This document shows, piece after piece, positions 54,539 to 63,593 of a DNA stretch of 64,000 nt. The translations under genes were made by a program, and so were the position numbers. The first letter of the stretch is position 1. The number at the start of each line of letters is the position of its first letter. The notes under the pieces are model-generated. The model was not told the DNA's origin and did no database searches. It worked only from the letters and a program-made list of their open reading frames with translations. The DNA is from Myxococcus eversor (lineage in GTDB: Bacteria; Myxococcota; Myxococcia; Myxococcales; Myxococcaceae): NCBI RefSeq assembly GCF_010894455.1, contig NZ_JAAIXY010000002.1, positions 676,962 to 740,961 of the forward strand, given 5' to 3'.

Positions 54539-55456
54539 ATGAAGCGCGTGCTGCTCACTGTCCTGTTCGTATCGTTGCTGTCGGCCACCGGTGCCCAGGC
54601 CCAGCAGGCGGACCTGCGTGACTACGAGGCCGGTTTCTTCGTGCCGCACCGGGGCATCATCTCCAACATGTACCTGCGTCACGTATCTGCCTCCGGCGAG
54701 CGTGACTTCTCACAACTCCAGGCGGCCTTCCGAGCCACCTACGTGCTCAAGTTCGGCGACCTCGTCGTGGTCCCGTTCGACGTGAGCCTCCCGGTGGTGG
54801 ACGTGACGGTGTTCCAGGGCAACCCCGCGACGCCGTCCGCCCCGAAGACGGCGCTGCGCGCGTCGGGCGTGGGTGACGTCACGTACATTCCCACGATTGG
54901 ATATGGGCTCGTGCAGAACGCCGAGGACAACACCCATACGTGGTTCGCCTTCACGCCCTACGTCACCGTGCCGGTGGGCCAGTACGACAGCAACAAGCTG
55001 GTGAACATCGGCGCGAACCGCTGGGTGGTGCGCCCGCAGTTGGTCGCGGGTCAGCGCTTCAAGAAGATCTTCACGGTGGAGGCGATGGCGAGCATGGCCT
55101 TCCAGGGCGACAACGACGAGTTCCTGGTGCCGAGCGCGGAGGGTGGCTCGAAGCTGGTGATGAGCCAGGCGCCGTCCTTCGGCGGCATCTTCCACTTCGG
55201 CATGGACCTGTCCTCCACGTTCTTCACCGGCGCGGGCTACATCGTCGAGGCGTCCGGCAAGCGCACGCTGGATACGCCCGCGGGTGAGTTGGAAATCGCG
55301 AAGCGCACCACGGTGCAGTCGCTGCGGCTGACGATGGGCATCCGGCTGGAGAAGGCGTCCACGCTGATGCTCCAGTTCCAGCCCGACGTGGCTGTCTCGG
55401 AGGGTGTGACGAAGAGCCAGTTCATCGGCGCGCGCTTCACGCACGTGTTCTTCTAG
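54539..55456 (+). CDS. Outer-membrane channel-like protein (phenol MetA-pathway family)
   Basis: 305 residues. Sec signal peptide cut near AQA. The mature part is a beta barrel with repeated amphipathic strands (VLKFGDLVVVPFDVSLPVVDV, TWFAFTPYVTVPVGQY, RWVVRPQLVAGQRF, SLRLTMGIRLEKASTLMLQFQPDVAV) and ends in a typical outer-membrane terminal strand finishing THVFF. It resembles the family named for phenol degradation, whose members are thought to form channels for aromatic or hydrophobic substrates. GGGAGG precedes the ATG. Last gene of the transporter operon, followed by a strong terminator. Confidence 0.82.
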   Translation: MKRVLLTVLFVSLLSATGAQAQQADLRDYEAGFFVPHRGIISNMYLRHVSASGERDFSQLQAAFRATYVLKFGDLVVVPFDVSLPVVDVTVFQGNPATPSAPKTALRASGVGDVTYIPTIGYGLVQNAEDNTHTWFAFTPYVTVPVGQYDSNKLVNIGANRWVVRPQLVAGQRFKKIFTVEAMASMAFQGDNDEFLVPSAEGGSKLVMSQAPSFGGIFHFGMDLSSTFFTGAGYIVEASGKRTLDTPAGELEIAKRTTVQSLRLTMGIRLEKASTLMLQFQPDVAVSEGVTKSQFIGARFTHVFF

Positions 55457-55470
55457 GCACTGAGTCCACG

Positions 55471-55500
55471 GGAGACGGCCTTGGGATTCGGGCCGTCTCC
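55471..55500. terminator. Bidirectional terminator after the transporter operon
   Basis: Perfect 10-bp stem GGAGACGGCC/GGCCGTCTCC with a 10-base loop between the convergent stops at 55456 and 55521. Confidence 0.7.
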
Positions 55501-55520
55501 TCGTCGGTTGACGAGCATGC

Positions 55521-56285
55521 TCAGGTGCGGGTGATGGAGGCGCCGCCGTCCACCAGCGTCGCGGTGCCCGTCACGAAGGACGCGTCATCGGAGGCGAGGA
55601 ACAGCGCCGCCTTCGCCAGCTCCTCGGGCGTGGCCACCCGCTTCAGGGCGTGCAGCCCGGTGATGAACGTCTTCGACTCCGGCGACGCGTTCACCGTCTG
55701 ATACATCGCCGTGTCGACACCGCCCGGAAGCAGCGCGTTCACCCGGACGCCCTTCGAGCCGTACTCGGCGGCGAGCGCCTGGGTCAGCCCCACCAGTCCG
55801 GACTTGCTCGCGGAGTACGCCGCGGTGCCCGGGAAGGCGAAGCTGTAGCCGACGAACGTCGACGTGAAGATGATGGAGCCCGCGCCCTGCTTCACCATGG
55901 GCCCGAGCTGGTGCTTCGCGCCGAGGAAGGCCGCCGTCAGATTCACCGCCAGCGCGTCGCTGAAGCCCTTCTCGGAGATCTCGGTGCTCGGGCCGCTCTC
56001 GCCCATGACGCCCGCGTTGTTGAAGGCGATGTCCAACCGGTCGTAGCGCTGCACCGCGAGCGCCACCAGCGCGCGGGCGTACTCCTCGGAGCGGACATCC
56101 CCCGCCAGCGCGACGGCCTTTCCACCGGCCGCGACGATTTCGGCGACCAGTGTGTCCAGCTCCTCCTTGCGGCGCGCGCCCACCACCACCTTCGCGCCCT
56201 CCGCCGCGAACAGCTTCGCCGCCGCCCGTCCGATGCCCGCGCTCGCTCCGGTGATGATGGCGACCTTCCCGTTCAACCGTTCCAT
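55521..56285 (-). CDS. Short-chain dehydrogenase/reductase
   Basis: 254 residues, classical SDR. Cofactor motif TGASAGIG (residues 13-20), with Arg residues in VVVGARRKEEL that suggest NADP(H); NNAG; catalytic Ser in IIFTSTFVGY and Tyr-Lys in YSASKSG; C-terminal FVTGTATLVDGGAS. Substrate unknown. Start ATG at 56285 with GGGAGAG upstream. Divergent from a LysR gene with a T-N11-A dyad between them, so it is probably that regulator's target. Confidence 0.92.
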   Translation of the reverse strand: MERLNGKVAIITGASAGIGRAAAKLFAAEGAKVVVGARRKEELDTLVAEIVAAGGKAVALAGDVRSEEYARALVALAVQRYDRLDIAFNNAGVMGESGPSTEISEKGFSDALAVNLTAAFLGAKHQLGPMVKQGAGSIIFTSTFVGYSFAFPGTAAYSASKSGLVGLTQALAAEYGSKGVRVNALLPGGVDTAMYQTVNASPESKTFITGLHALKRVATPEELAKAALFLASDDASFVTGTATLVDGGASITRT

Positions 56286-56385
56286 GACTGGCTCTCCCGC
56301 GATTCGGCCGGCGAGGTGCCGGCGTCGATGAAAGAGAGATACGCCTCAGCTTTCCTGGGCGTAAGGGTTGGAAGCTGGTCTACTC

Positions 56386-56402
56386 ATTCAGCTTTTATGA
56401 AT
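56386..56402. promoter_or_regulatory. LysR-type operator, T-N11-A
   Basis: Perfect dyad ATTCA-GCTTTTA-TGAAT; its core TCA-N7-TGA fits the LysR consensus T-N11-A. It lies 18 bases upstream of the LysR start codon and 100 bases from the SDR start, in a locally AT-rich segment. Confidence 0.65.
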
Positions 56403-56419
56403 AATGGGAGGTCGTACCC

Positions 56420-57328
56420 GTGGACCGTCTCCGTGCTTTTGAAGTCTTCGCCTCCGTCGTCCAGCGGGGAAGCTTCACCCAGGCAGCGGACGCGCTCGAC
56501 ACGTCGGCGGCCAACGTCACGCGCTATGTGCACGAGCTGGAGCGACACCTCGGCACACGCCTGCTCAACCGCACGTCACGTCGAGTGTCGCTGACGGAGA
56601 GCGGCAAGGCACTGTACGAGCGAGCACGCACCATCCTGGAGGAGGTGGCGGAGGCCGAGGCCCTGGCATCCGCGAGCACCGTCCAGGCACGGGGCCGCCT
56701 GCGCCTCAATGCGCCGCTGAGCTTCGGCATCCTGCATCTGGCGCCGTTGTGGCCGCGCTTCCTCGCGCGTCATCCGGAGGTCGAGCTGGACGTGTCGCTC
56801 TCCGACCGTGTCGTGGACCTGGTCGAGGAGGGCTATGACCTGGCCATCCGAATCTCGCGCGGTGGAGCGGGGAGCAACATCGGTCGGCGAATCTCCACTT
56901 CGCACAACCTGGTCTGCGCGTCGCCCGAGTACCTGGCCCAACACGGTGTGCCCAGGCAGTTGGACGACCTCTCCAAGCATGTCTGCGTCGCATACAGCAA
57001 CTCGTCGATGGCCGAGGAGTGGCCGCTCACGGACTCCGAGGGCAGGACTCAGGTCGTGCACATGCGCAGTGTGATGCAGAGCAACAACGGCGACACCGTC
57101 CGAGCAGCCGCGCTCGCGGGCCGTGGACTGATATGGCAGCCCGGCTTCCTGATTGGCGAGGACCTGCGAGCGGGGCGACTGGTGCGAGTCCTGCCGGAGT
57201 ATTCGCTGCCGGACATCGACATCCTCGCCATCTATCCCAGCCGGAGACACCTCTCCGCCAAGGTCCGGCTGATGATCGACTTCCTCGTCGAGCAGTTCCG
57301 AGGCACGCCACCCTGGGAGCGGACGTAA
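56420..57328 (+). CDS. LysR family transcriptional regulator
   Basis: 302 residues. GTG start with GGGAGG upstream. N-terminal winged helix: MDRLRAFEVFASVVQRGSFTQAADALDTSAANVTRYVHELE region (1-45) followed by LNRTSRRVSLTESGKALYERA. The effector domain starts near residue 90 (GRLRLNAPLSFGILHLAPLW). The sequence resembles the CrgA/AaeR-like LysR subgroup that controls divergent oxidoreductases. Divergent from the SDR gene with an intervening T-N11-A dyad. Confidence 0.92.
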   Translation: MDRLRAFEVFASVVQRGSFTQAADALDTSAANVTRYVHELERHLGTRLLNRTSRRVSLTESGKALYERARTILEEVAEAEALASASTVQARGRLRLNAPLSFGILHLAPLWPRFLARHPEVELDVSLSDRVVDLVEEGYDLAIRISRGGAGSNIGRRISTSHNLVCASPEYLAQHGVPRQLDDLSKHVCVAYSNSSMAEEWPLTDSEGRTQVVHMRSVMQSNNGDTVRAAALAGRGLIWQPGFLIGEDLRAGRLVRVLPEYSLPDIDILAIYPSRRHLSAKVRLMIDFLVEQFRGTPPWERT

Positions 57329-57387
57329 GCAGTACTCCCAGGGCCGGACTGGCGAGTCGTGGACGACGCGAAGTAGAGGTCCGCGCG

Positions 57388-58482
57388 TCAGAAGAGGACG
57401 ACGCCCCGGGCATTCACTCCGCTGTTCATGTCGGTGAAGGCCCGGTCGAGTTGGTCCAGCGTGTACGTCGTCGTCACCAGCTCATCCAGCTTGAGCTTCT
57501 TCTGCGTGTAGAGCTCCAGCAGCCGGGGCATGTCGCGGTGGATGTCCGCGGTCCCGAACCAGGAGCCGAGCAGCCGCTTCTCGAACAGGGGCAGCACAAA
57601 GACGTTCAGGCTGATCTGCTCCTTCACGCTACCCACGCCGACGACGACACACGTGCCAGCCTTGCGCGTGCACTGGTAGGCCTGCTCGATGGTCTCCTTG
57701 CGGCCCACCGCTTCGTACGCGTAGTCCGCGCCACGTCCCTTCGTCAGCTCGCGAATGGCGGCCACCGGGTCCGTCTCGCGCGCGTCGATGACATCCGTCG
57801 CGCCGAAGACCTTGGCGAACTCCAGCTTCCTCGGGTGGACGTCCACCGCGATGATGCGCTCCGCCCCGGCAATCACCGCGCCCTGGATGATGTTCAGCCC
57901 CACGCCGCCCGTGCCGAACACCACCACCGAGCCACCGGGCGGCATCTGCGCCGTGTTGAGCACCGCGCCCACGCCCGTCGTCACCGCGCAGCCAATCAGC
58001 GCGGCCTTGTCCAGCGGCGCGTCCTCCGGGAGCTTCACCGCCGCTCGCGCTGGCACCACCGCGTACTCCGCCAGCGCGCCGAGCGCGGAGAAGACATTCA
58101 GCTCCCGCGAGTCCTTGTGCAACCGCGAGCTGCCGTCCGGCATCCGGTTGCTCGCGTTGATGCGCTCGCCCAGCTCACACAGGTTCGGACGTTGGATTCG
58201 ACAGAAGTAACACTCGCCACATTGGGCGACCCACGAGAGGACGACCTTGTCGCCCTTCTTCACGTGCGTGACGTCCTCGCCTACTTCCTCGACGATGCCC
58301 GCGCCCTCGTGTCCCAGCACACAGGGGAGCTTCATCTTCACGGTGCCGTTCACCACGGACAGGTCCGTGTGACAGACACCACAGGCGACCATGCGGACGA
58401 GCAGCTCGCGCGCCTTGGGCGGCTCGAAGCTCACGTCGGTGATGGTCAGCACGTCCTTCTCGAAACACACGGCGGCCTTCAT
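57388..58482 (-). CDS. Zinc-dependent alcohol dehydrogenase (class III-like)
   Basis: 364 residues, medium-chain dehydrogenase. Catalytic zinc region VACGVCHTDL and LGHEGAGIVEEVG; structural zinc four-Cys lobe CGECYFCRIQRPNLC; cofactor motif VFGTGGVGLNIIQGA with Asp in IIAVDVHPRKLEFA, indicating NAD. It resembles the class III / aryl-alcohol branch. AGGAGCCCCC precedes the ATG at 58482; the frame is open far upstream but without support. Last gene of the catabolic operon; oxidises an alcohol to the aldehyde used by the enzyme encoded just upstream. Confidence 0.92.
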   Translation of the reverse strand: MKAAVCFEKDVLTITDVSFEPPKARELLVRMVACGVCHTDLSVVNGTVKMKLPCVLGHEGAGIVEEVGEDVTHVKKGDKVVLSWVAQCGECYFCRIQRPNLCELGERINASNRMPDGSSRLHKDSRELNVFSALGALAEYAVVPARAAVKLPEDAPLDKAALIGCAVTTGVGAVLNTAQMPPGGSVVVFGTGGVGLNIIQGAVIAGAERIIAVDVHPRKLEFAKVFGATDVIDARETDPVAAIRELTKGRGADYAYEAVGRKETIEQAYQCTRKAGTCVVVGVGSVKEQISLNVFVLPLFEKRLLGSWFGTADIHRDMPRLLELYTQKKLKLDELVTTTYTLDQLDRAFTDMNSGVNARGVVLF

Positions 58483-58534
58483 GGGGGCTCCTGATTCGGA
58501 GGGGAACAGCGAGAGGGGGGACGACAGACGAACG

Positions 58535-59953
58535 TCAGAGCTGCATCGCCTTGAGCTCCTGGAACTCCTCCAGTCCGTACCGGCCCAGCTCACGGCCATG
58601 TCCGGACTGTCGGTAGCCACCGAACGGCGCCAGCGGGTTGAAGCGGCCTCCGTTGATGTCCACCTGACCGGTGCGCATCCGCCGAGCCACCCGCTTCGCC
58701 CGCTCCACATCCTCCGACCAGACGCCACCGGCGAGGCCGTAGATGGTGCTGTTCGCGATGCGGACCGCGTCGTCCTCGTCGTCGTACGGCATGATGGCGA
58801 GCACGGGGCCGAAGATTTCCTCCTGCGCGATGCACATCTCCGGCGTGACGTTCGCGAAGACGGTGGGCTTCACGTAGTAGCCCTTCGAGAGCCCCTCGGG
58901 CTGCTCGGGTCCACCGGCGACGAGCTTCGCGCCCTCGCGAATGCCCTGTTGGATGTACTCACGGACACGAGTGCGCTGCGCGTCGGAGATGACCGGACCG
59001 AGCTTCGCCTCGCCCTTGAACGGGTCGCCCACGGTGAAGCCCGCGGCGACTTCGGCGGCGATCTTCACGGCCTCTTCATGTTGCGCGCGCGGCACGAGCA
59101 GGCGCGTGTGCGCCGTGCACGTCTGCCCGCTGTTGAGGAAGCAGTTGCCGACGCTCCGCTTCACGGCGGTCTTGAGGTTCGCGTCGTCGAGGATGATGGA
59201 CGCGGACTTCCCGCCCAGCTCCAGGGACACGCGCTTGACGGTGGCTGACGCCAGCTCCGACACCCGGCGTCCCGCCCGCGTCGAGCCCGTGAAGGACACC
59301 ATGTCCACCTCGGGGTGACGCACGAGCGCCTCGCCGACGATGGGGCCCGTCCCCGAGACGAGGTTGAAGACCCCGGGTGGCACACCGGCCTCGTGGAGAA
59401 TCTCCGCGAGCATGAAGGCGTTGAGCGGGGCCACTTCGCTCGGCTTGAGAACGATGGTGCAGCCCGCCGCCAGCGCGGGGGCCACCTTCGCGATGGTCTG
59501 ATGGAGCGGATAGTTCCACGGGGTGATGCAGGCGACGACGCCCACCGGCTCGCGCACCACCAGCGAGTTGCCCACCTGCTCCTCGAAGGACAGGTCCTGG
59601 AGGAGCTGCACATAGGTGCCCGTCACGGCGATGGGCGTGCCCACCTGGATGGGCTTCGACAACGCGATGGGCATGCCCAGCTCGCCCGTAATCGTCCGGG
59701 CCAGCTCATCCTGTCGGGCAGTCAGCCCCGCCTGGAGCCGACGCAGCAGGGCCGCGCGCGCCTCGACGGGATGGGTAGACCAGGTGTCGAAGGCGGCACG
59801 CGCGGCGCGCACCGCGCGGTCCACGTCCTCCACGGTGCCTTCGGGGATTCGCCCCATGACCTCCTCGGTGGAGGCGCTGAGCACATCGATGTGTCCCGTC
59901 CCTCGGGACGCCACCCACTCACCGTGGATGTAGAGCTTGTCGTAGACCTGCAT
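58535..59953 (-). CDS. Aldehyde dehydrogenase family protein
   Basis: 472 residues, typical NAD(P)-dependent aldehyde dehydrogenase. Asn of [10 protein letters not shown], Lys in [10 protein letters not shown], cofactor region [13 protein letters not shown], general base Glu in SLELGGKSA, nucleophile Cys in [13 protein letters not shown], and [11 protein letters not shown]. It converts an aldehyde to a carboxylic acid. GGGAGAAC precedes the ATG. Fourth gene of the operon, between the thiolase (36 bases away) and alcohol dehydrogenase (52 bases). Confidence 0.95.
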   Translation of the reverse strand: MQVYDKLYIHGEWVASRGTGHIDVLSASTEEVMGRIPEGTVEDVDRAVRAARAAFDTWSTHPVEARAALLRRLQAGLTARQDELARTITGELGMPIALSKPIQVGTPIAVTGTYVQLLQDLSFEEQVGNSLVVREPVGVVACITPWNYPLHQTIAKVAPALAAGCTIVLKPSEVAPLNAFMLAEILHEAGVPPGVFNLVSGTGPIVGEALVRHPEVDMVSFTGSTRAGRRVSELASATVKRVSLELGGKSASIILDDANLKTAVKRSVGNCFLNSGQTCTAHTRLLVPRAQHEEAVKIAAEVAAGFTVGDPFKGEAKLGPVISDAQRTRVREYIQQGIREGAKLVAGGPEQPEGLSKGYYVKPTVFANVTPEMCIAQEEIFGPVLAIMPYDDEDDAVRIANSTIYGLAGGVWSEDVERAKRVARRMRTGQVDINGGRFNPLAPFGGYRQSGHGRELGRYGLEEFQELKAMQL

Positions 59954-59989
59954 GCGGTTCTCCCAACGTCAGAGGAAAGAGCGGAGCCG

Positions 59990-61186
59990 TCAGACGCGCT
60001 CCAGGACGGCGGCGATGCCCTGCCCCACCCCGATGCACATGCTGACGAGCGCGTAGCGACCACCAGAGACCTGGAGCTGGCGCGCGGCCGTCAGCGCCAG
60101 GCGCGCACCCGACGCTCCCAGCGGATGACCGACAGCGATGGCGCCGCCGTTCGGATTCACCCGACTGTCGTCCTCGCTCAGCTCCAGCAGCTTGAGGCAG
60201 CCGAGCACCTGCACGGCGAAGGCCTCGTTGATTTCGATGACGTCCAGGTCGGCCAGCGTCAGTCGTGCCCGCTCCAGCGCCTTGCGCGCGGCCGGGACGG
60301 GGCCCAGGCCCATGGTGCGAGGCGGAACCCCGGCAATCGCGGCCGAGACGATGCGCGCGAGCGGCTTGCACCCCGCATCCTCACCCACGTTGAGGGAGCC
60401 GATGAGCAGGGCCGCCGCGCCGTCATTGATGCCGGAGGCGTTGCCCGCGGTGACGACCCCATCCGCCGCGAGCGGCCTCAGTGTGGATAACTTGTCGAGC
60501 GTCGTGTCCGCGCGCGGGTGTTCATCCGTCGCCACGGTGGTGACGGTGCCCCGTCGCCCAGGAAGCTCCACGGGGACCAGCTCGCCGGAGAAGAAGCCAC
60601 GGGCCTGGGCGGTGGCGTACTTCTGCTGGGACGCCAGGGCGAAGCGGTCCGTCGGCTCGCGACCTATACCCAAATCCCTCGCGATGTTGTCCGCCGTCTC
60701 CGGCATCGTGTCCCCGCCGAAGCGCGCCACGAGGCGTGCGTTGGGGAACCGCGCGCCCAGCGTCGTGTCGAAGACCTGAGCCTCGCGGCTGTAGGGCGAC
60801 TCCGCCTTGCCCATCGCGAAGGGCGCGCGGCTCATGCTCTCCACGCCTCCCGCGACGAACAGCTCCCCCTGCCCCGTCATCACGGAGCGCGCCGCGTCCA
60901 GCACCGCCGCGAGACCGCTGCCGCACAGCCGGTTCACCGTGACGCCGCCGGTTTCGATGGGCAGTCCCGAGAGCAGCGCCGCATGTCGCGCCACATTGCG
61001 ACTGTCCTCACCCGCTTGATTGGCGCAGCCGATGACGACGTCCTCGACGGCACCGGGCTCGAAGGGGCCGCGCGTGAGCAATGTCCGGATGACTCCGGAG
61101 AGGAGGTCATCGGGACGTACGGGAGCCAGGGCTCCGGCGTGGCGGCCGAACGGCGTGCGCAGCCCGTCGTAGATATAAGCACTCAT
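59990..61186 (-). CDS. Thiolase, 3-oxoadipyl-CoA / acetyl-CoA acyltransferase type
   Basis: 398 residues. Active-site Cys in VNRLCGSGLAAV, His in NPNGGAIAVGHPLGASGAR, and Cys in LVSMCIGVGQGIA. The N-terminus SAYIYDGLRTPFGRHAGAL and RPDDLL are typical of the PcaF/PaaJ branch (3-oxoadipyl-CoA thiolase), although a general 3-ketoacyl-CoA thiolase is possible. The ATG at 61186 follows the stop of the previous gene by five bases. Releases acetyl-CoA in the last beta-oxidation step. Confidence 0.93.
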   Translation of the reverse strand: MSAYIYDGLRTPFGRHAGALAPVRPDDLLSGVIRTLLTRGPFEPGAVEDVVIGCANQAGEDSRNVARHAALLSGLPIETGGVTVNRLCGSGLAAVLDAARSVMTGQGELFVAGGVESMSRAPFAMGKAESPYSREAQVFDTTLGARFPNARLVARFGGDTMPETADNIARDLGIGREPTDRFALASQQKYATAQARGFFSGELVPVELPGRRGTVTTVATDEHPRADTTLDKLSTLRPLAADGVVTAGNASGINDGAAALLIGSLNVGEDAGCKPLARIVSAAIAGVPPRTMGLGPVPAARKALERARLTLADLDVIEINEAFAVQVLGCLKLLELSEDDSRVNPNGGAIAVGHPLGASGARLALTAARQLQVSGGRYALVSMCIGVGQGIAAVLERV

Positions 61187-61191
61187 GAGGG

Positions 61192-62715
61192 TCAGTTCTC
61201 CGGAGTGAGGAGGGAGACGCCGAGTCGGGCTCGGCGGGACAACCACGGACTTGCGCGATAGCGAGGGTCACCCGAGGCGGAGTGGATGGCCTCCAACACC
61301 TTCAGCAGCCTGCGGGGCCCGAGCGCGTCGCCCCAGGACAGCGGGCCTAAGGGATAGCCAAGCCCCAGCGTCACCGCGGCATCGATGTCCTCGGGACTGG
61401 CGATGCGCTGCTGCGCGATGTCGCAGGCGATGTTGACGACCGTGGCGAGCACCCGCTGTGAGACGAAGCCCGTGCTGTCGTGGATGCGCGACACCGGAGT
61501 GCCATCCGCCGCGAGCAGCGACAGCGCCGAGTCCAGGAACGGCCGCCGTGTCACCGGCGTCGTCATCACCGTGCGGCGGCGCTCCGGACCGAACAAGAGG
61601 TCCACGGCCACGGTGCGCTCGGGGTCGACCTCCAGTGCCAGCGCCGTGGTCGTCGCATCCCTCCCCAGTGGGGCCACCAGACACAGTGACTCCGGAGAGG
61701 GCTGCTCACCGTCATCCGGGAACCAACCCGCCGCACGCACCAGGGACAACAAGGCATCCCGCCAGGCGGGCTCATCGGCGGCGACCCACACCGGCCGACG
61801 CTCGCCCGAGGGAATCGCGGGCTCCGGCTCGACGCGGGGCTTGCCGCCTTCGTGGGAGTAGAAGCCCCGCCCGCTCTTGCGTCCGAGCAGTCCCGCCGTG
61901 AGTCGCTGCCTCAGGACGTACGACGGACGGAAGCGCGGCTCCTGGTAGAACTGCTCGTAGACGGACTCCATCACCGGGTGGGAGACGTCGAGCCCCGTCA
62001 AATCCAGCAGCTCGAAGGGCCCCATCCGGAACCCCGCCGCCTCGCGCAGCACCCGGTCGATGTCCGCGAAAGAAGCGACACCTTCCTGGAGGATGCGCAG
62101 CGCCTCCGTGCCGAAGCCGCGTCCCGCGTGATTGACGATGAAGCCCGGCGTGTCCGCCGCGCGCACTGGCCGGTGCCCCAGACGATGGGCCAGCGCCACG
62201 AGAGCCTCGCCTACCCACGGCTCCGTGCGCGCGCCCTCGATGACCTCCACCACCTTCATCAACGGCACGGGGTTGAAGAAGTGGAAGCCTCCGACCCGAC
62301 CCGGGCGCTCGCAGACGGAGGCGATGGCCGTCACCGACAACGACGAGGTGTTCGTGGCCAGGAGGCAGCCGGGGCCGACGATTCCCTCCAGGCGCGTGAA
62401 CAGCTCCTGCTTCACCCGGAGGTCCTCGACGATGGCCTCCACGACCACGTCACAGCCCGCGAGCGACGCCTCGCAGGGAACGGGCTCCAATCGGGACGTC
62501 GCCGCTCGAGCCGCATCCGGCGACAAACGGCCCTTCGTCACCAGCGAGTCGAACATCGACGCGACGCTCGTGCGGGCTTCTTCCGCGGCCTGGGGACGCG
62601 CGTCGAACAGGCGCACCGTGATTCCGGCCTGCGCGGCGAGCTGGGCGATGCCGCGCCCCATGACACCCGTGCCGACCAGACCCAGCGTGAGCGAGGGGGC
62701 TTGGACATCGACCAT
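61192..62715 (-). CDS. 3-hydroxyacyl-CoA dehydrogenase (PaaH-type, two-domain)
   Basis: 507 residues. Rossmann motif LGLVGTGVMGRGIAQLAAQAG, DVVVEAIVEDLRVKQ, TNTSSLSVTAIAS, and the catalytic His in FHFFNPVPLMKVVEVI. A second copy of the C-terminal domain (about 390-500, RIHDSTGFVSQRVLATVVNIACD) gives the long PaaH/PaaC form. Uses NAD+. Start ATG at 62715 follows the hydratase stop by one base (TGACATG), so translation is coupled. Confidence 0.94.
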   Translation of the reverse strand: MVDVQAPSLTLGLVGTGVMGRGIAQLAAQAGITVRLFDARPQAAEEARTSVASMFDSLVTKGRLSPDAARAATSRLEPVPCEASLAGCDVVVEAIVEDLRVKQELFTRLEGIVGPGCLLATNTSSLSVTAIASVCERPGRVGGFHFFNPVPLMKVVEVIEGARTEPWVGEALVALAHRLGHRPVRAADTPGFIVNHAGRGFGTEALRILQEGVASFADIDRVLREAAGFRMGPFELLDLTGLDVSHPVMESVYEQFYQEPRFRPSYVLRQRLTAGLLGRKSGRGFYSHEGGKPRVEPEPAIPSGERRPVWVAADEPAWRDALLSLVRAAGWFPDDGEQPSPESLCLVAPLGRDATTTALALEVDPERTVAVDLLFGPERRRTVMTTPVTRRPFLDSALSLLAADGTPVSRIHDSTGFVSQRVLATVVNIACDIAQQRIASPEDIDAAVTLGLGYPLGPLSWGDALGPRRLLKVLEAIHSASGDPRYRASPWLSRRARLGVSLLTPEN

Positions 62716-62716
62716 G

Positions 62717-63487
62717 TCAGCGTCCCTCGAAGGCGGGCTTGCGCTTGTCCAGGAAGGCCCGCATGCCTTCCTTCTGGTCCCGGGTCGCGAAGAGGAGCTG
62801 GAACGCCTTGCGCTCCAGCAAGAGCGCCTCCGACAGCGACGCATCCTGGCCCGCGAGGACGACCTCCTTGATTTGCCGCACGGCCAAGGGCGGCATGCGC
62901 GCCACCTTGCGCGCGAGCGCCAGCGCCCGCTCCAACACCTCGCCGTCCGGAACCACTTCCGTGACGAGCCCCATCGCCTCCGCTTCCCGGGCCGTCATCG
63001 GCTCACCGGTGAGCAGCAGCTTCATCGCCTTGAACTTCCCCACCGCCCGCGTCAGGCGTTGCGTGCCGCCCGCTCCCGGCATGATGCCGACGCGAATCTC
63101 CGGCTGGCCAAAGCTGGCACCCTCGCCCGCGACAATCATGTCCGCGTGCATGGCCAGCTCACACCCACCCCCGAGCGCAAAGCCATTCACCGCGGCGATG
63201 ACCGGGCTGGGGCACTCCACCAAGGACTGCCAGAGCCGATGTGTGTCTCGGAGCAAGAGCTCCACCGGCGTCGCCTCCGCCAGCGCCCGCAGGTCCGCGC
63301 CCGCCGCGAAGAACTCCGGACCGCCCGTCAGGACGATACAGCGGACGGCCGTGTCCGCTCCCAGCTCCAGGAAGCAGGCAGCCAGCTCCTGGCGCAGCTC
63401 CAATCCCAATGCATTGCGAACCTCGGGGCGGTGGAGTCGCACCAATGCGACCCCTTCCTCGGGCTTCTCAACGAGCACTTGAGCCAT
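62717..63487 (-). CDS. Enoyl-CoA hydratase (PaaF-like)
   Basis: 256 residues, crotonase fold. Oxyanion hole residues in GGPEFFAAGADLRALAE and AAVNGFALGGGCELAMHADMIVA; catalytic Glu positions in FGQPEIRVGIMPGAGGTQRL. It hydrates trans-2-enoyl-CoA. First gene of the five-gene operon read leftwards from the iclR intergenic region; start ATG at 63487. Confidence 0.94.
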   Translation of the reverse strand: MAQVLVEKPEEGVALVRLHRPEVRNALGLELRQELAACFLELGADTAVRCIVLTGGPEFFAAGADLRALAEATPVELLLRDTHRLWQSLVECPSPVIAAVNGFALGGGCELAMHADMIVAGEGASFGQPEIRVGIMPGAGGTQRLTRAVGKFKAMKLLLTGEPMTAREAEAMGLVTEVVPDGEVLERALALARKVARMPPLAVRQIKEVVLAGQDASLSEALLLERKAFQLLFATRDQKEGMRAFLDKRKPAFEGR

Positions 63488-63502
63488 GGGCCGGTCTCCA
63501 TC

Positions 63503-63530
63503 AATTTCGCTGTGCGGAATTGAATTTCGC
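63503..63530. promoter_or_regulatory. Operator of the iclR/catabolic divergent promoter
   Basis: Three half-sites: AATTTCGC (63503-63510), GCGGAATT (63514-63521, inverted) and AATTTCGC (63523-63530). The first two form the dyad TTTCGC-N3-GCGGAA shared with 47665-47720; the last two a second overlapping near-palindrome TGCGGAATT-G-AATTTCGCA. The site covers roughly +6 to +34 of the predicted catabolic-operon transcript and lies just upstream of the iclR -35 box, an arrangement suited to repression by the IclR-type protein. Confidence 0.65.
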
Positions 63531-63535
63531 AAACC

Positions 63536-63564
63536 TTGACCCATTTGTACTGTCTGTTTATCGT
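63536..63564 (+). promoter_or_regulatory. Promoter of the iclR-type gene
   Basis: -35 TTGACC (63536-63541), 17-base spacer, -10 TATCGT (63559-63564), about 30 bases before the start codon at 63594. Good housekeeping-sigma likeness. Confidence 0.55.
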
Positions 63565-63572
63565 GAAGGCAA
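63544..63572 (-). promoter_or_regulatory. Promoter of the catabolic operon
   Basis: On the minus strand: -35 TTGCCT (63572-63567), 17-base spacer, -10 TACAAA (63549-63544). It overlaps the iclR promoter and reads into the enoyl-CoA hydratase gene across the operator. Confidence 0.5.
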
Positions 63573-63593
63573 TCCCGCACTTTCAGGACCGCC

